Origin: Candidatus Aenigmatarchaeota archaeon
GTDB lineage: Archaea; Aenigmatarchaeota; Aenigmatarchaeia; GW2011-AR5; JAGGXF01
Reading direction: 5' to 3'
Assembly (NCBI GenBank): GCA_021157845.1
Contig: JAGGVU010000010.1
Span: 1-48,919 of the forward strand
DNA length: 48,919 bases
Position 1 is the first letter of the stretch. Each line of letters begins with the position of its first letter. The translations under genes were made by a program, and so were the position numbers. Below the pieces are notes generated by a model. It made no database searches. It saw only the letters and a list, made by a program, of their open reading frames with translations, and was not told the origin of the DNA. Shown piece by piece: positions 18,212-28,078 of the stretch.

Positions 18212-18877
18212 ATGGCCAGGGTTTTGGGTATTGACGAAGCTGGCAAAGGACCGGTAATAGGACCTTTGGTTATATGCGGCTATTCTTTAGATGAAAAGAA
18301 AGAGCATAAACTCAGGGGTCTGAATGTGAAGGATTCAAAAATGTTAGCTCCGGCAAGGCGTGCATTCTTGGAAAAAAAATTAAAAAAAATCGCAGATGAT
18401 TTCTTGGTGGTTAAAATACCCGCACAAAAAATAGATGTGTTAAGAACAAACACAAATCTCAACAAAATAGAAATAAAACATATGCAACACATAATAGACG
18501 CGATGGGTAATGATAAAGTAATAATAGACGCTATTGAAGCAGACATATCAAAGTTTGCAAGGAAAATTACATCAAAACTAAAAAACAAAAACATAAATAT
18601 AATTGCTGAGAATTACGCTGACAAAAATTATCCAGTTGTCAGTGCTGCTTCGATTCTTGCGAAGGTTGAACGAGATAGGGCAATAGAAAAGCTCCATAAA
18701 ATATATGGTTTTTTTGGAACAGGTTATCCTTCTGATGAAAGAACAATCAACTTTTTAAAGGCTTATCTGGAAAAAAATAATAGGTTTCCAGCTTGCGTCA
18801 GGAAAAGCTGGATAACAGCACAAGTGATTAAAAAAGAAAAGGAGCAGCAAACATTGCTCTCTTTCCAAGGTAGATGA
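18212..18877 (+). CDS. rnhB: Ribonuclease HII
   Basis: VLGIDEAGKGPVIGPLVICG, KDSKML, SAASILAKVERD. Confidence 0.95.
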   Translation: MARVLGIDEAGKGPVIGPLVICGYSLDEKKEHKLRGLNVKDSKMLAPARRAFLEKKLKKIADDFLVVKIPAQKIDVLRTNTNLNKIEIKHMQHIIDAMGNDKVIIDAIEADISKFARKITSKLKNKNINIIAENYADKNYPVVSAASILAKVERDRAIEKLHKIYGFFGTGYPSDERTINFLKAYLEKNNRFPACVRKSWITAQVIKKEKEQQTLLSFQGR

Positions 18878-18878
18878 G

Positions 18879-19139
18879 ATGAATAGAGATAAATTATCAG
18901 CTATAATTTTGTTAGTAGCATCTATTATTTTAGGTTATTTCTCGTTCTTTTTAGCAAGATTTATAAAAAACAGCTTTTGGGTTCTTCTTTTATCTTTACC
19001 ACCGATTTTTGTTGTGCTGTTCCTAAATGCAAGGTTTATTAAAAAGAAAAAATACAAATTAAAGATAGATGGAGATTTCTGGATGCTTATTTTAATGTGG
19101 TTTGTCTCTTGGGCGATATTTTTAAACTTGGCTTTATAA
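18879..19139 (+). CDS. Small membrane protein
   Basis: ORF immediately after rnhB with three hydrophobic segments. Confidence 0.5.
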   Translation: MNRDKLSAIILLVASIILGYFSFFLARFIKNSFWVLLLSLPPIFVVLFLNARFIKKKKYKLKIDGDFWMLILMWFVSWAIFLNLAL

Positions 19140-19160
19140 TAGTTAAAGGGGGTTGGTTTA

Positions 19161-19361
19161 ATGAAAAAGGTTAAAAGGAAAGACACTATATTGAATAAAA
19201 AAACCTTTAAAAAACACGAAGAACATGGCCTACTGCTTTTTGTGACAGGGATAGTATTTGGCCTTGGTCTGACAAACTATCTGTTGCACCAGACTTGGTT
19301 TGCTGTCTTGGCTATGTTAGCGACTTTGATAATCTTCTACTTCATAGAGGTTAGGGACTGA
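19161..19361 (+). CDS. Small membrane protein
   Basis: 66 aa ORF with two hydrophobic segments, colinear with neighbours. Confidence 0.5.
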   Translation: MKKVKRKDTILNKKTFKKHEEHGLLLFVTGIVFGLGLTNYLLHQTWFAVLAMLATLIIFYFIEVRD

Positions 19362-19437
19362 TTTGTCTTGAATTTCAATTTAAACATTTTTCTTTTGTGA
19401 GCAAAATCTTTATTAACGCTGTTGTCAAAAATTAAAT

Positions 19438-20373
19438 ATGACACATATAGAAATAATTTTTTTGGGGACAACAGCGTCTATACCGACAAAATACAGAAAT
19501 CACGCGGCTATTTATCTGAAATATCAGAGCGAGAACGAATATTCTTTTCTCTTTGATTGTGGAGAGGGAACGCAGCGACAGATTTTTTCTTCTGGGATGA
19601 ATTTTATGCGTTTAGATAATATATTTATTACTCATTGGCATGCTGATCATTTTGCAGGTTTACTTGGGCTGCTGGAAACTATGTCTCTTGAAAAGAGGAC
19701 AAAGCCACTATACGTTTACGGTCCAGAAGCGTCAAAGTTTATAGAAGTTTTATCAGAGCTGGGGTATTCTTCAAAAGGATTTAAATTAATCCCGAAAGAC
19801 GTTCCTTTTGATGGTAGAGAAGAAACAATACTAACAGAAACAGATGAATACCAAATAATTTCTGTTCCAGTCAGTCATGGCGTGCCTGCTGTTGCATATG
19901 CTTTTGCGGAAAAAGACAGAATAAAAATAGATAAGAAAAAAGCTGCTAAATACGGGATGCCAAAAAAGGGTCGGCCATACAAAACGCTAAAGGAGAAAGG
20001 TTTTGTTATCTATAAAGGAAGGGAGATAAAGCTAGAAGATGTTTCTTTTGTAGAGAAAGGCAAAAAGGTTGTTTATTCTGGCGATACAAAACCAGTTAAA
20101 AATTTAATAGAGCTTGCAAAAGACGCTGATGTGTTGATACATGATTCAACATACTTTGAGCAGGAATTTGACGAAAGGAAGCATTCCACTGCTGAAGATG
20201 CTATAGATGTCTTTATCAAAGCAGGAGCAAAGCAGCTGGTGCTGACGCACATAAGCAGGAGATATCAGTCTGAAAAAGAATTATATGAGCTGCTGAAAAC
20301 TATAGTGAAGAAAAAAAACTTGGATATGAAAAAAATAAAAATAGCAAGAGATTTTATGCACCTGAAGATATAA
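19438..20373 (+). CDS. rnz: Ribonuclease Z (tRNA 3' processing endonuclease)
   Basis: FLGTTASIPT, FDCGEGTQRQI, FITHWHADHFAGLLGLL, VVYSGDTKPV, HSTAEDA. Confidence 0.95.
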   Translation: MTHIEIIFLGTTASIPTKYRNHAAIYLKYQSENEYSFLFDCGEGTQRQIFSSGMNFMRLDNIFITHWHADHFAGLLGLLETMSLEKRTKPLYVYGPEASKFIEVLSELGYSSKGFKLIPKDVPFDGREETILTETDEYQIISVPVSHGVPAVAYAFAEKDRIKIDKKKAAKYGMPKKGRPYKTLKEKGFVIYKGREIKLEDVSFVEKGKKVVYSGDTKPVKNLIELAKDADVLIHDSTYFEQEFDERKHSTAEDAIDVFIKAGAKQLVLTHISRRYQSEKELYELLKTIVKKKNLDMKKIKIARDFMHLKI

Positions 20374-20381
20374 GTGGTATT

Positions 20382-22253
20382 ATGGTTAGAAAGCTGAAGC
20401 GCGAGCTTAATCTTAAGGAAATTGTCTTTTTGTGCATGGGCGCCATAATAGGAACCGGTATATTTTTAATACCTGCGATAGGTGCCAGAATACTTGGTTT
20501 TTCCTCCCTGCTTGTATGGCTAATAACAGGTTGCTTGGCCATAATCATGTCAATGCTCTTTGCAGAGTTAGCAAGCATGTTTGACGAGTCAGGCGGAATA
20601 TATATATATGTTAAAAAAGCATTCGGGAATAAAATAGCTTTTATTGTTGGCTGGACAGCATGGGTTATAAGCTGGGTAACAATTGCGATGCTTGTTGCAG
20701 GCGGGATAAATTATCTCGGTTTTATATTTAACTTGACAAATTTTTCAAGATTGATTTTATCCATTTCTATGATTTTTCTTTTTACATACATAAATCTAAA
20801 AGGCATAAAATACGGCGCAAGAACACAAATTATTTTTACAGCTTTCACATTTTTAATTTTAGGTGCATTCGTCCTTGTTGGGCTAGGATTTATGGATTTT
20901 GGTTCCATACGGTTTGAACCGTTTTCTATTACTAATTTTCTTTTAGCTGCTGCCATAATCATCGAGCCATATATTGGCTGGCAAGATGCAACCTTTTTAG
21001 CAGAAGAAACAAAGAACGCAAGAAAAATTATACCAAAAGGCATAGTTATAGGAACAATTTTAATAGCAATAATCTATTTTTTAGTTACGCTTGTCGCACT
21101 TGGAAGTCTTGGTGTATTGGAAGGAGGCATGGAAGCGTTTACATTAGCAGAAGCTCCTTTAAGTTTGTTGGCAGAAAGGTTTTTTGCTCATGGGGGAATT
21201 TTATTCTCTTTAGGTGCGGTTATTGTAATTTTCGGGTGTTTGAACAGCTGGATAACAACTTCTCCACGTCTCCCATATGCCATGGCCAAAGAAAATATGC
21301 TTCCAGACTTTTTTAGAGAACTAAACAAAAATTCTGTTCCGGCAAATGCATTAATATTTCAGCTGTTTATCAGCAGCCTGATAGTACTTTCTGGTATTAT
21401 GACAGGGGGTTTTGAGCTCTTCTTAAAGGCAATGATACCTTTAGCGATATTTATTTACGGAATCGTTTTTTTGGCTTTTATCAGGCTGAGAAAGTTGTAT
21501 CCTAAGAGGAAGAGATATTTTTATGTTCCGTTTGGCAAAATTTTTGCAGTCTTTTCAATTGTTTATTTAGTTATACTCTTGGTGCAAACGACACCAGATA
21601 ATTTTTTAAGGGGGGCAACACTTGTAGCCATGGCGATACCATTTTATTTTTTAGTAAAAATGCAGGCCGATAAAGCTTTTCAGGCAAAATTTTTTGATAA
21701 ATTTTCTTGGCTATGGGACAGGTTCTTTCCAATATGGTATTCTGAGAAAGAAGCAAGACGGGTTATGAAATACGCAAAAGTAAAATACGGACAAAAGGTG
21801 TTAGAATTTGGTGCCGGTTCTGGTTTAACAACTCCCTATTTATCAAGAAGGGTTGGAAAAAGTGGTGTAGTTGTTTCTACAGACATATCTGAAAATCAAT
21901 TAAGAAAAGCTAAGGCCAAAATTGAGCAGAAAAACCTGACAAATGTCATCCTGGTCAAAGAAAAAGAATTGAGCCCGTTTGAGCCAGAGATGTTTGACGC
22001 TCTTTTATCAGTCTGCGTCTTAGAGCATTTTAGTGACCCTGTTCCCAGAATAGAAAAATTATTAGAATTTTTAAAGAAAGGAGCCCACTTTTGTTTTCTC
22101 AGTTTTGGAAAAACATTCTTAATCCCGCCACCTCATTTTCTCAAGGATGAAGAGTCAATTAGAAAAATGTTTGAAAGGGCCGGTTACAAAGTGAAGGTAT
22201 ATCAAAAGAAGAGGTTGTTTGCCAAATACTGGTTTATTTACGGGGAAAAATAA
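20382..22253 (+). CDS. Fusion: APC-family amino acid permease (N-term) with class I SAM methyltransferase (C-term, ~21720-22253)
   Basis: LKEIVFLCMGAIIGTGIFLIPA (APC TM1) and GQKVLEFGAGSGLTTPYLSRRVGKSGVVVSTDIS (motif I) in one uninterrupted frame. Confidence 0.9.
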   Translation: MVRKLKRELNLKEIVFLCMGAIIGTGIFLIPAIGARILGFSSLLVWLITGCLAIIMSMLFAELASMFDESGGIYIYVKKAFGNKIAFIVGWTAWVISWVTIAMLVAGGINYLGFIFNLTNFSRLILSISMIFLFTYINLKGIKYGARTQIIFTAFTFLILGAFVLVGLGFMDFGSIRFEPFSITNFLLAAAIIIEPYIGWQDATFLAEETKNARKIIPKGIVIGTILIAIIYFLVTLVALGSLGVLEGGMEAFTLAEAPLSLLAERFFAHGGILFSLGAVIVIFGCLNSWITTSPRLPYAMAKENMLPDFFRELNKNSVPANALIFQLFISSLIVLSGIMTGGFELFLKAMIPLAIFIYGIVFLAFIRLRKLYPKRKRYFYVPFGKIFAVFSIVYLVILLVQTTPDNFLRGATLVAMAIPFYFLVKMQADKAFQAKFFDKFSWLWDRFFPIWYSEKEARRVMKYAKVKYGQKVLEFGAGSGLTTPYLSRRVGKSGVVVSTDISENQLRKAKAKIEQKNLTNVILVKEKELSPFEPEMFDALLSVCVLEHFSDPVPRIEKLLEFLKKGAHFCFLSFGKTFLIPPPHFLKDEESIRKMFERAGYKVKVYQKKRLFAKYWFIYGEK

Positions 22254-22261
22254 TCAACTAG

Positions 22262-22403
22262 TTACATCTCTGTGCCCGACGGATCTTTAAGGTTCAGTCT
22301 GATGCCACCTTTGTTTTTAATTGCGTATATATCTAAAGTACCTTTAGAAGTTTTGAAAAGTTTTATTTTTCAAAATAGTTGGTAATGTCTCGTAGAGTTT
22401 CAT
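22262..22403 (-). pseudogene. Small frameshifted ORF
   Basis: Reverse strand: MKLYETLPTILKNK in one frame then KLFKTSKGTLDIYAIKNKGGIRLNLKDPSGTEM* in another; span 142 nt (3n+1). Confidence 0.5.
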
Positions 22404-22438
22404 ACGCGGTCTTTTTTTTAAAATTAAACAGAACTAGT

Positions 22439-22624
22439 TTATTTTCTTCTTTTTCCCTGTATAGTTTTATTCCGGTTTTTATGGATTTTTAGTTTACTGC
22501 TTTTTCCAAATCCACATGCGGAACATTCCCCCTTTTTTATATGATAACTATGCCTACCGCATCTTCTGCATCTAATGTGTGTAATTTTATTATGTTTCCC
22601 AAAAGAAGGTTTGCCTTTAGACAT
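22439..22624 (-). CDS. rpl37e: Ribosomal protein L37e (eL37)
   Basis: [39 protein letters not shown]. Confidence 0.95.
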   Translation of the reverse strand: MSKGKPSFGKHNKITHIRCRRCGRHSYHIKKGECSACGFGKSSKLKIHKNRNKTIQGKRRK

Positions 22625-22660
22625 TTATTTCACCACTGATTAATTATTCTTATCATGAGT

Positions 22661-22885
22661 TTATTCGTTTACCGGAGAAGCTAGGATTATGGTGTCCCCT
22701 CTTACTAAAACCTTCCCAAGCTTTATTTTTTCTTCGCCGTCTGTCAACTCAGCATCGTCAAGCCATATGTTTAGGTGCAGATCAAGAGCCTGCAAAATTC
22801 CTGAAATTTCTGTTTTGTTTTTTAATCTCAACAAAACTCTTTTTCCCTTTGCGTCGTTTAAAACATCTATTGGTCTGTCACTCAT
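22661..22885 (-). CDS. LSm/Sm-like RNA-binding protein
   Basis: Sm1/Sm2 motifs: RPIDVLNDAKGKRVLLRLKNKTEISGILQALDLHLNIWLDDAE; GKVLVRGDTIILASP. Confidence 0.93.
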   Translation of the reverse strand: MSDRPIDVLNDAKGKRVLLRLKNKTEISGILQALDLHLNIWLDDAELTDGEEKIKLGKVLVRGDTIILASPVNE

Positions 22886-22992
22886 AAAATCCCTCCATTA
22901 AAAATTATTTACAAGTATAAACTTTATAAAGATAAGATTTAAATAACCTTTGTTTTAATAATCTTTTGTTTTAAAGCAACAGAGATGGTTAT

Positions 22993-23391
22993 ATGGTTCA
23001 ATGGAATAGAAAATCAAAAAGAAAATTTACTGGCGGCTTATTAAAGAAGCATAGAAAGAAAAAGAAATATGAAAAAGGAAGAGACTTTCTCCCTACCCGT
23101 ATAGATGACTACAAAGTAAAAATGAGCAGGGCTAGGGGTGGCAAAAAAAAGATAATAGCACTTTCATCTAACACAGCAAATGTAGTAGTAGGCGGAAAAT
23201 ATAAGCAGGCAAAAATAATTAGCGTTGAAGAAAATCCAGCTGATTCGCATTTTGTCAGAAGGAACATAATCACAAAGGGCGCTCTAATTCAAACAGACTT
23301 GGGAAAGGCCGTAGTTACAAGTAGGCCTGGCCAGACAGGAGTAATCAACGCAAAATTAATAGAGACCAATGTTAAAGATAAAGAGGCATAA
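22993..23391 (+). CDS. rps8e: Ribosomal protein S8e (eS8)
   Basis: WNRKSKRKFTGGLLKKHRKKKKYEKGRD; RRNIITKGALIQTDLGKAVVTSRPGQTGVINAKL. Confidence 0.93.
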   Translation: MVQWNRKSKRKFTGGLLKKHRKKKKYEKGRDFLPTRIDDYKVKMSRARGGKKKIIALSSNTANVVVGGKYKQAKIISVEENPADSHFVRRNIITKGALIQTDLGKAVVTSRPGQTGVINAKLIETNVKDKEA

Positions 23392-23548
23392 TTTTATTGA
23401 TGATCCGTTCTATACGAGACCGAAAAAAATCATTTCTAAGGCTTCCAGCTGATAGAAATATTGGCTTACTAAAACAGGCATACTCTTTATTTGTATAAAT
23501 TCTATTCCATATAAGAGTAAAGGTTTATAATTAGGTTTATAATTAGAA

Positions 23549-24976
23549 TTAGTAAGGAACCTTCCCAAGATACAAGTAAGTTTTTGATTTTTTTCCGCAA
23601 GCTACACATTTTTCTTCGCACTTTTCTCCGGGGTTTGTGCCAAGAGACGAAATAGCAAGTGTATCTTCGATTTTTTTCGCACATTTTTCGTTATTGCACC
23701 AAGGAACCTTTATTATTCCTCGATTCTTTTTATATGTATTTTTTGCGTCTTTTAGCGTATTTGTAGAATAAATATTTTCTTTCATCCATTGCTTTCCGAT
23801 TCTTGAGAGATTTTTATTTATGTCTTTTTCTAAAGAATGAATATATTTTATCAGATTTTTATTGCTTATTTTTTCCTTTTCATTTTTATCCCTTCTGAAT
23901 ATTGTTAGTTTTTTTTCTTTTAGCTCTTTTAAGCCAATTTCTATCCTTATGGGAACACCTTTAAGTTCCCAATAATTAAATTTAAATCCCGGTCTTTTTG
24001 CAGAATCATCTATTTTTACCCGAAATTTATGTTTCAGGATTTTTTCAAGTTCTTTACATTTATCCATAACTTTTTTTTCATCCCCTATTGGTATTATTAT
24101 GATTTGTATTGGTGCTATCGACATTGGTAGAATTAGACCAGAGTCATCTCCAAACATCGATATCAAAGCACCAAGACTGCGTTCAGATATGCCATAACAT
24201 GTCTGGTAAGGATATTTTTTTCTTCCATCCTGGTCTTCAAACTTTATATCAAAGGACTTTGCAAATTTTTGTCCCAAATTAATAACGCTTGCCAATTCAA
24301 GCACGTTTTTATCAGGCATTATTATAAAAAAATCATAGTTGTATTCAGCTCCAGCAAATGTATCCCACTTGGGGGTTTTTAGTATTATGTATGGAAGACA
24401 AAGCTTGTCATAGAAGTTTTTATAGATTTTTATACCTTCCTCCACTTGCTTGTCAGCTTCTTCTGCTGTTTTATGTACAGTGTGTGCCTCCTTGAATTTG
24501 ACTATTTCTCTCACTCTTAGTAATGGTTTTGTCATTTTTGTTTCATATCTGAATATGTTAACAGTCTGATAAATCTTAAGTGGCAGATCTCTCCACGAAC
24601 GAATCCAGAGATGAAATATTTCATACATTACTGTTTCACTTGTCGGTCTGAGAATAAGTTCTTCTTCTAGTTTTTTTTCACCAGCTTTTGTTATTTTAAA
24701 GCATTCTCCTTTAAAGCCGCGTAGAAAATTTTTTTCTTTTGAGAAGATAGAACCCGGTATTAATGTGGGGAAGTATGTTTCTTCATGGCCATAACTGTCA
24801 AGCTCTTCTTCTACTATCTTAAACATAAGTTTTAGTGCCTTAAATCCATATGGCATCCAGACATGGGCACCCTGCAGAGGATATCTTGTGTCAACTATTT
24901 CGGCCTTTTTAACAACCTCTAAATACCATTTGCTGAAATTTTTCTTTTTTGTAGTCATTCCAAGCTCTTTTGACAT
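23549..24976 (-). CDS. proS: Prolyl-tRNA synthetase
   Basis: RGAHVWMPYGFK-like, LRPTSETVMYEIFHLWIRSWRDLPLKIYQ; C-terminal Cys Zn site. Confidence 0.94.
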   Translation of the reverse strand: MSKELGMTTKKKNFSKWYLEVVKKAEIVDTRYPLQGAHVWMPYGFKALKLMFKIVEEELDSYGHEETYFPTLIPGSIFSKEKNFLRGFKGECFKITKAGEKKLEEELILRPTSETVMYEIFHLWIRSWRDLPLKIYQTVNIFRYETKMTKPLLRVREIVKFKEAHTVHKTAEEADKQVEEGIKIYKNFYDKLCLPYIILKTPKWDTFAGAEYNYDFFIIMPDKNVLELASVINLGQKFAKSFDIKFEDQDGRKKYPYQTCYGISERSLGALISMFGDDSGLILPMSIAPIQIIIIPIGDEKKVMDKCKELEKILKHKFRVKIDDSAKRPGFKFNYWELKGVPIRIEIGLKELKEKKLTIFRRDKNEKEKISNKNLIKYIHSLEKDINKNLSRIGKQWMKENIYSTNTLKDAKNTYKKNRGIIKVPWCNNEKCAKKIEDTLAISSLGTNPGEKCEEKCVACGKKSKTYLYLGKVPY

Positions 24977-25060
24977 TTCTACACCCAATTAATAATAAGT
25001 CTTTATTTTTTCTTATTTAAAACTTTTTTTCAGATGAAATCCATTGTTTTTCTGAAAATA

Positions 25061-25342
25061 TCAAAAGCATAAAAATACAGCAGCAAGAATTAAAGCAGCT
25101 GCCAAGATTATAATAAGCAGTGATATAACTGTCTTTATTGACGCATATCCAAATTTATACAGACCAAATAAAACAAGAGATAAGATGACAATTCCGCATG
25201 CAAGCAAAATAGGTGATGAGGACGAGGAAACTAAATTAAATAAGTCAGCAGTTTGTTTAAAGACAAAAAGAAATGTTGAAATTGTATTTTGTAAAACTAC
25301 TATAACCATTCTGAATATTATTTTTAACGATTCATATATCAT
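25061..25342 (-). CDS. Small membrane protein
   Basis: 93 aa ORF with hydrophobic helices. Confidence 0.5.
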   Translation of the reverse strand: MIYESLKIIFRMVIVVLQNTISTFLFVFKQTADLFNLVSSSSSPILLACGIVILSLVLFGLYKFGYASIKTVISLLIIILAAALILAAVFLCF

Positions 25343-25454
25343 AAATATTAAACTTATTTTATAAGATATTTAAATATGATTTAGAACTAAGATAATTCAG
25401 TGTCAGATAATTTTTAATATTTAGAACAATTATAACATTAGTAAACAGGTCTGG

Positions 25455-26234
25455 GTGGGAAAAATTATAGATGTTCATTGTCATCTTGAATTTATGAAGC
25501 ATCCTGATAAAGTCATAAAAGAAGCCAAAACAAAAATGGATGCAATAGTTACATCTTGCGCTGCTATAAAGCATAGGGAGCTTACACTTTCTTTTGTGAA
25601 GAAAAATCCCGGGTTTGTCTTTGCTACGCTTGGTTTGAGCCCAAGTGAAGTTCCAAATCTGACAATGGGAGAAATAAATGATTATGTAGAATTTATACGA
25701 CTAAATAAAAAAAATATTGTTGGAATAGGCGAGGTTGGCCTGGATTACCATTGGATTAAAAATAAAGAGCAACAGAAAGAAACAAAATTTGTTTTTGAAA
25801 TATTCATAGGCCTTGCAAACGAACTGCACTTGCCTATTGTAATACACTCGCGAAATGCGATGGCAGATGTTTTTAAGTCACTAGAAAATGCAAGAACAGA
25901 TGTGGTTTTGCATTGCTTTTCCGGTTCACCAGCTGATTTAAAAGAGGCAATAGAACGAAAATATTGGATTTCGCTTGCAACTATAGTCTGCAAAAGCCAT
26001 ACGAGACAACGGCTAATAGGTCGCATTCCTTTAGAAAATCTCCTGCTTGAGACAGACTCTCCATGGCTTGACCCGTTTTCCTCTGATTTGGTAAACAGGC
26101 CATGGAACATTTCCTTTACAGCTGACTTGATAGCATCTAGGCTTGGCATGCTTACAGAAGAGGTGCTTTTACAAACTACAAAAAATGCGATAAAGGTTTT
26201 TAACATGGGCCAAGCCATTCGCAAAGACATTTAA
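25455..26234 (+). CDS. TatD family hydrolase (GTG start)
   Basis: IIDVHCHLEF, GIGEVGLDYHW, LPIVIHSRNA, LHCFSGS, LLLETDSPWL. Confidence 0.93.
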   Translation: MGKIIDVHCHLEFMKHPDKVIKEAKTKMDAIVTSCAAIKHRELTLSFVKKNPGFVFATLGLSPSEVPNLTMGEINDYVEFIRLNKKNIVGIGEVGLDYHWIKNKEQQKETKFVFEIFIGLANELHLPIVIHSRNAMADVFKSLENARTDVVLHCFSGSPADLKEAIERKYWISLATIVCKSHTRQRLIGRIPLENLLLETDSPWLDPFSSDLVNRPWNISFTADLIASRLGMLTEEVLLQTTKNAIKVFNMGQAIRKDI

Positions 26235-26316
26235 CCTTAGCCAAAAACTTTAAATTTGGCCAAATATTAGTATTTAACAGGCTGAATATTTAACAAGTTT
26301 ATAACTAAGTGAGATT

Positions 26317-27627
26317 ATGAATACGCAAAAATTTGCAATTTTAGTAATTTTTATACTTCTTTTTTCTATTGGTGTGCAATCTGTAGCTGTCCAGCTACCT
26401 AAATGTTCTTCTAATCAAGACTGTGACGATAGGAATCCGTCCACAATCGATATTTGTACAAATCTTGGCAACTGTGTTCATACCTATAATGTGCATAGAT
26501 ATAATGCACCAAAAACAACACCTACAACGATTCAACACACATATCATGTATGCTTGGCAATATGGGACCCTGTTTGCGGATCAGATGGAAGAACTTATTC
26601 CAATTCATGCTATGCAGAAAACGCGGGTGTTAGTTGGACACCCGGAGCTTGCCAAAACGGAGGAACCTCGTCTCATAAGTGCGTGACTGACAGAGATTGT
26701 GCAACCTTACAGTTGCCAGCTGTATATCCAGGCGGCAGGTGGAAATGTGAAGACGGGAAATGTGTTTTTAGGCAGATAAGAACTAGATTTCCAATAGTTG
26801 CTGCAGGAACTTGCAACGAAGTATGTAAACAAAAAGGTTATGAGTCAGGAACCTGCCGAGGTTATGCTATTACCGCTTCTTTACCAGAGCATGAGCATAT
26901 ATGCGAAGAAGGTGAAGTAGCCATTGGACAGACATCTGATTGTTATATTCCGGGTGGGTTAGTAGGTGGTGGAAGAACGTGCTGCTGCTCAGGTATAGAG
27001 TCAGAATCAGGAGAAACTGAAGATTATGGTGAAGAGACAACAACAACCCAGTCAAGATATGTCCAGCTACCTAAATGTTCTTCTAATCAAGACTGTGATG
27101 ATAGGAATCCGTCCACAATCGATATTTGTACAAATCTTGGCAACTGTGTTCATGCCTATAATGTGCATAGATATAATGCACCAAAAACAACACCTACAGT
27201 AGCACAACAGCCAGAATGTCAAACAGCTGATGACTGCACAGGTACGATATGTCCAGCAGCTGACGAAACACAAGGATGCGTCAATGGAATATGTACATGC
27301 GTCCGACAGCCGACATCGGCCAGTCAGAGAATAGACAGAACAGCACTACTTGATACTGCTTTAAAGCTTGAACAGGTGAAAATAAAGCTCATGATTATAA
27401 GGACAAGGGCAGCGGCCATATCAGATTATTATAATTCAATTAGCTCTGAAGATGCTGGAAAATGGGATGATTTTGTTGCGAAGATTGATCAAATGCTTTC
27501 AAATATAGATGACATAAAAAGTGATATTTCTAATGCTTCAACAGAAAACGATATTAATTTGATTAAACAAAAAATAGACATGCTTTATGATATGATAGAC
27601 CTGTTGATAAATATTATATTATCTTGA
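26317..27627 (+). CDS. Secreted Cys-rich protein with Kazal-type domain and internal duplication
   Basis: N-terminal signal peptide-like segment; CLAIWDPVCGSDGRTYSNSCYAENAGVSWTPGAC matches Kazal pattern; VQLPKCSSNQDCDDRNPSTIDIC repeated. Confidence 0.88.
   Translation: MNTQKFAILVIFILLFSIGVQSVAVQLPKCSSNQDCDDRNPSTIDICTNLGNCVHTYNVHRYNAPKTTPTTIQHTYHVCLAIWDPVCGSDGRTYSNSCYAENAGVSWTPGACQNGGTSSHKCVTDRDCATLQLPAVYPGGRWKCEDGKCVFRQIRTRFPIVAAGTCNEVCKQKGYESGTCRGYAITASLPEHEHICEEGEVAIGQTSDCYIPGGLVGGGRTCCCSGIESESGETEDYGEETTTTQSRYVQLPKCSSNQDCDDRNPSTIDICTNLGNCVHAYNVHRYNAPKTTPTVAQQPECQTADDCTGTICPAADETQGCVNGICTCVRQPTSASQRIDRTALLDTALKLEQVKIKLMIIRTRAAAISDYYNSISSEDAGKWDDFVAKIDQMLSNIDDIKSDISNASTENDINLIKQKIDMLYDMIDLLINIILS
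26389..26526 (+). repeat. Intragenic duplication, copy 1 (138 bp, 2 mismatches to copy 2)
   Basis: Near-identical to 27061-27198, offset 672 nt. Confidence 0.95.
27061..27198 (+). repeat. Intragenic duplication, copy 2
   Basis: Near-identical to 26389-26526. Confidence 0.95.
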
Positions 27628-27679
27628 GCACATCTTAAATATAGAACATTATAAAACATAGGCAAGGAGCGTGAATTAG

Positions 27680-27928
27680 ATGGGATCGAAGTTAGACTGG
27701 GTTGTAATAATTGTTTTAACCTGTATAGTTTTAGTTGGCGGCTATATGCTTATGACCAAGGTTGTATTAGTTTCTCCATCTTCTAGCCAAACTCAAACTA
27801 CAACCACAACTTTACAAAAAATCAATATAAGCACAGAATCCGATGTTCAAAATGTACAGGCAAATATAAGCGAAGACATATCTGACATAAAAAATTTGCT
27901 CGGCGATATAAAAAGCGGATTAAAATAG
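27680..27928 (+). CDS. Small single-TM protein with Thr-rich linker
   Basis: WVVIIVLTCIVLVGGYMLM TM followed by TQTTTTTLQ. Confidence 0.6.
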   Translation: MGSKLDWVVIIVLTCIVLVGGYMLMTKVVLVSPSSSQTQTTTTTLQKINISTESDVQNVQANISEDISDIKNLLGDIKSGLK

Positions 27929-28078
27929 AAGTTCTTTAGAGGCGAATCCGCTAAATCCTGGTAAACTATTTGCATTACTATCAACCGTTAAAATAGAGTT
28001 CTCTTAAAGGCGAAGTTATGCTTAGTGGCAAAAAACCATGTGTGCTAACAGAAGACGTGCTGAATAGTTAAAACAAAC

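Noticed and set aside
23396-23460. C/D-box sRNA candidate (TGATGA...CTGA) between S8e and proS
   Set aside because: Box C first base off-consensus and no convincing C'/D' pair or guide identified
25745-26230. 161-aa - ORF
   Set aside because: Antisense to tatD
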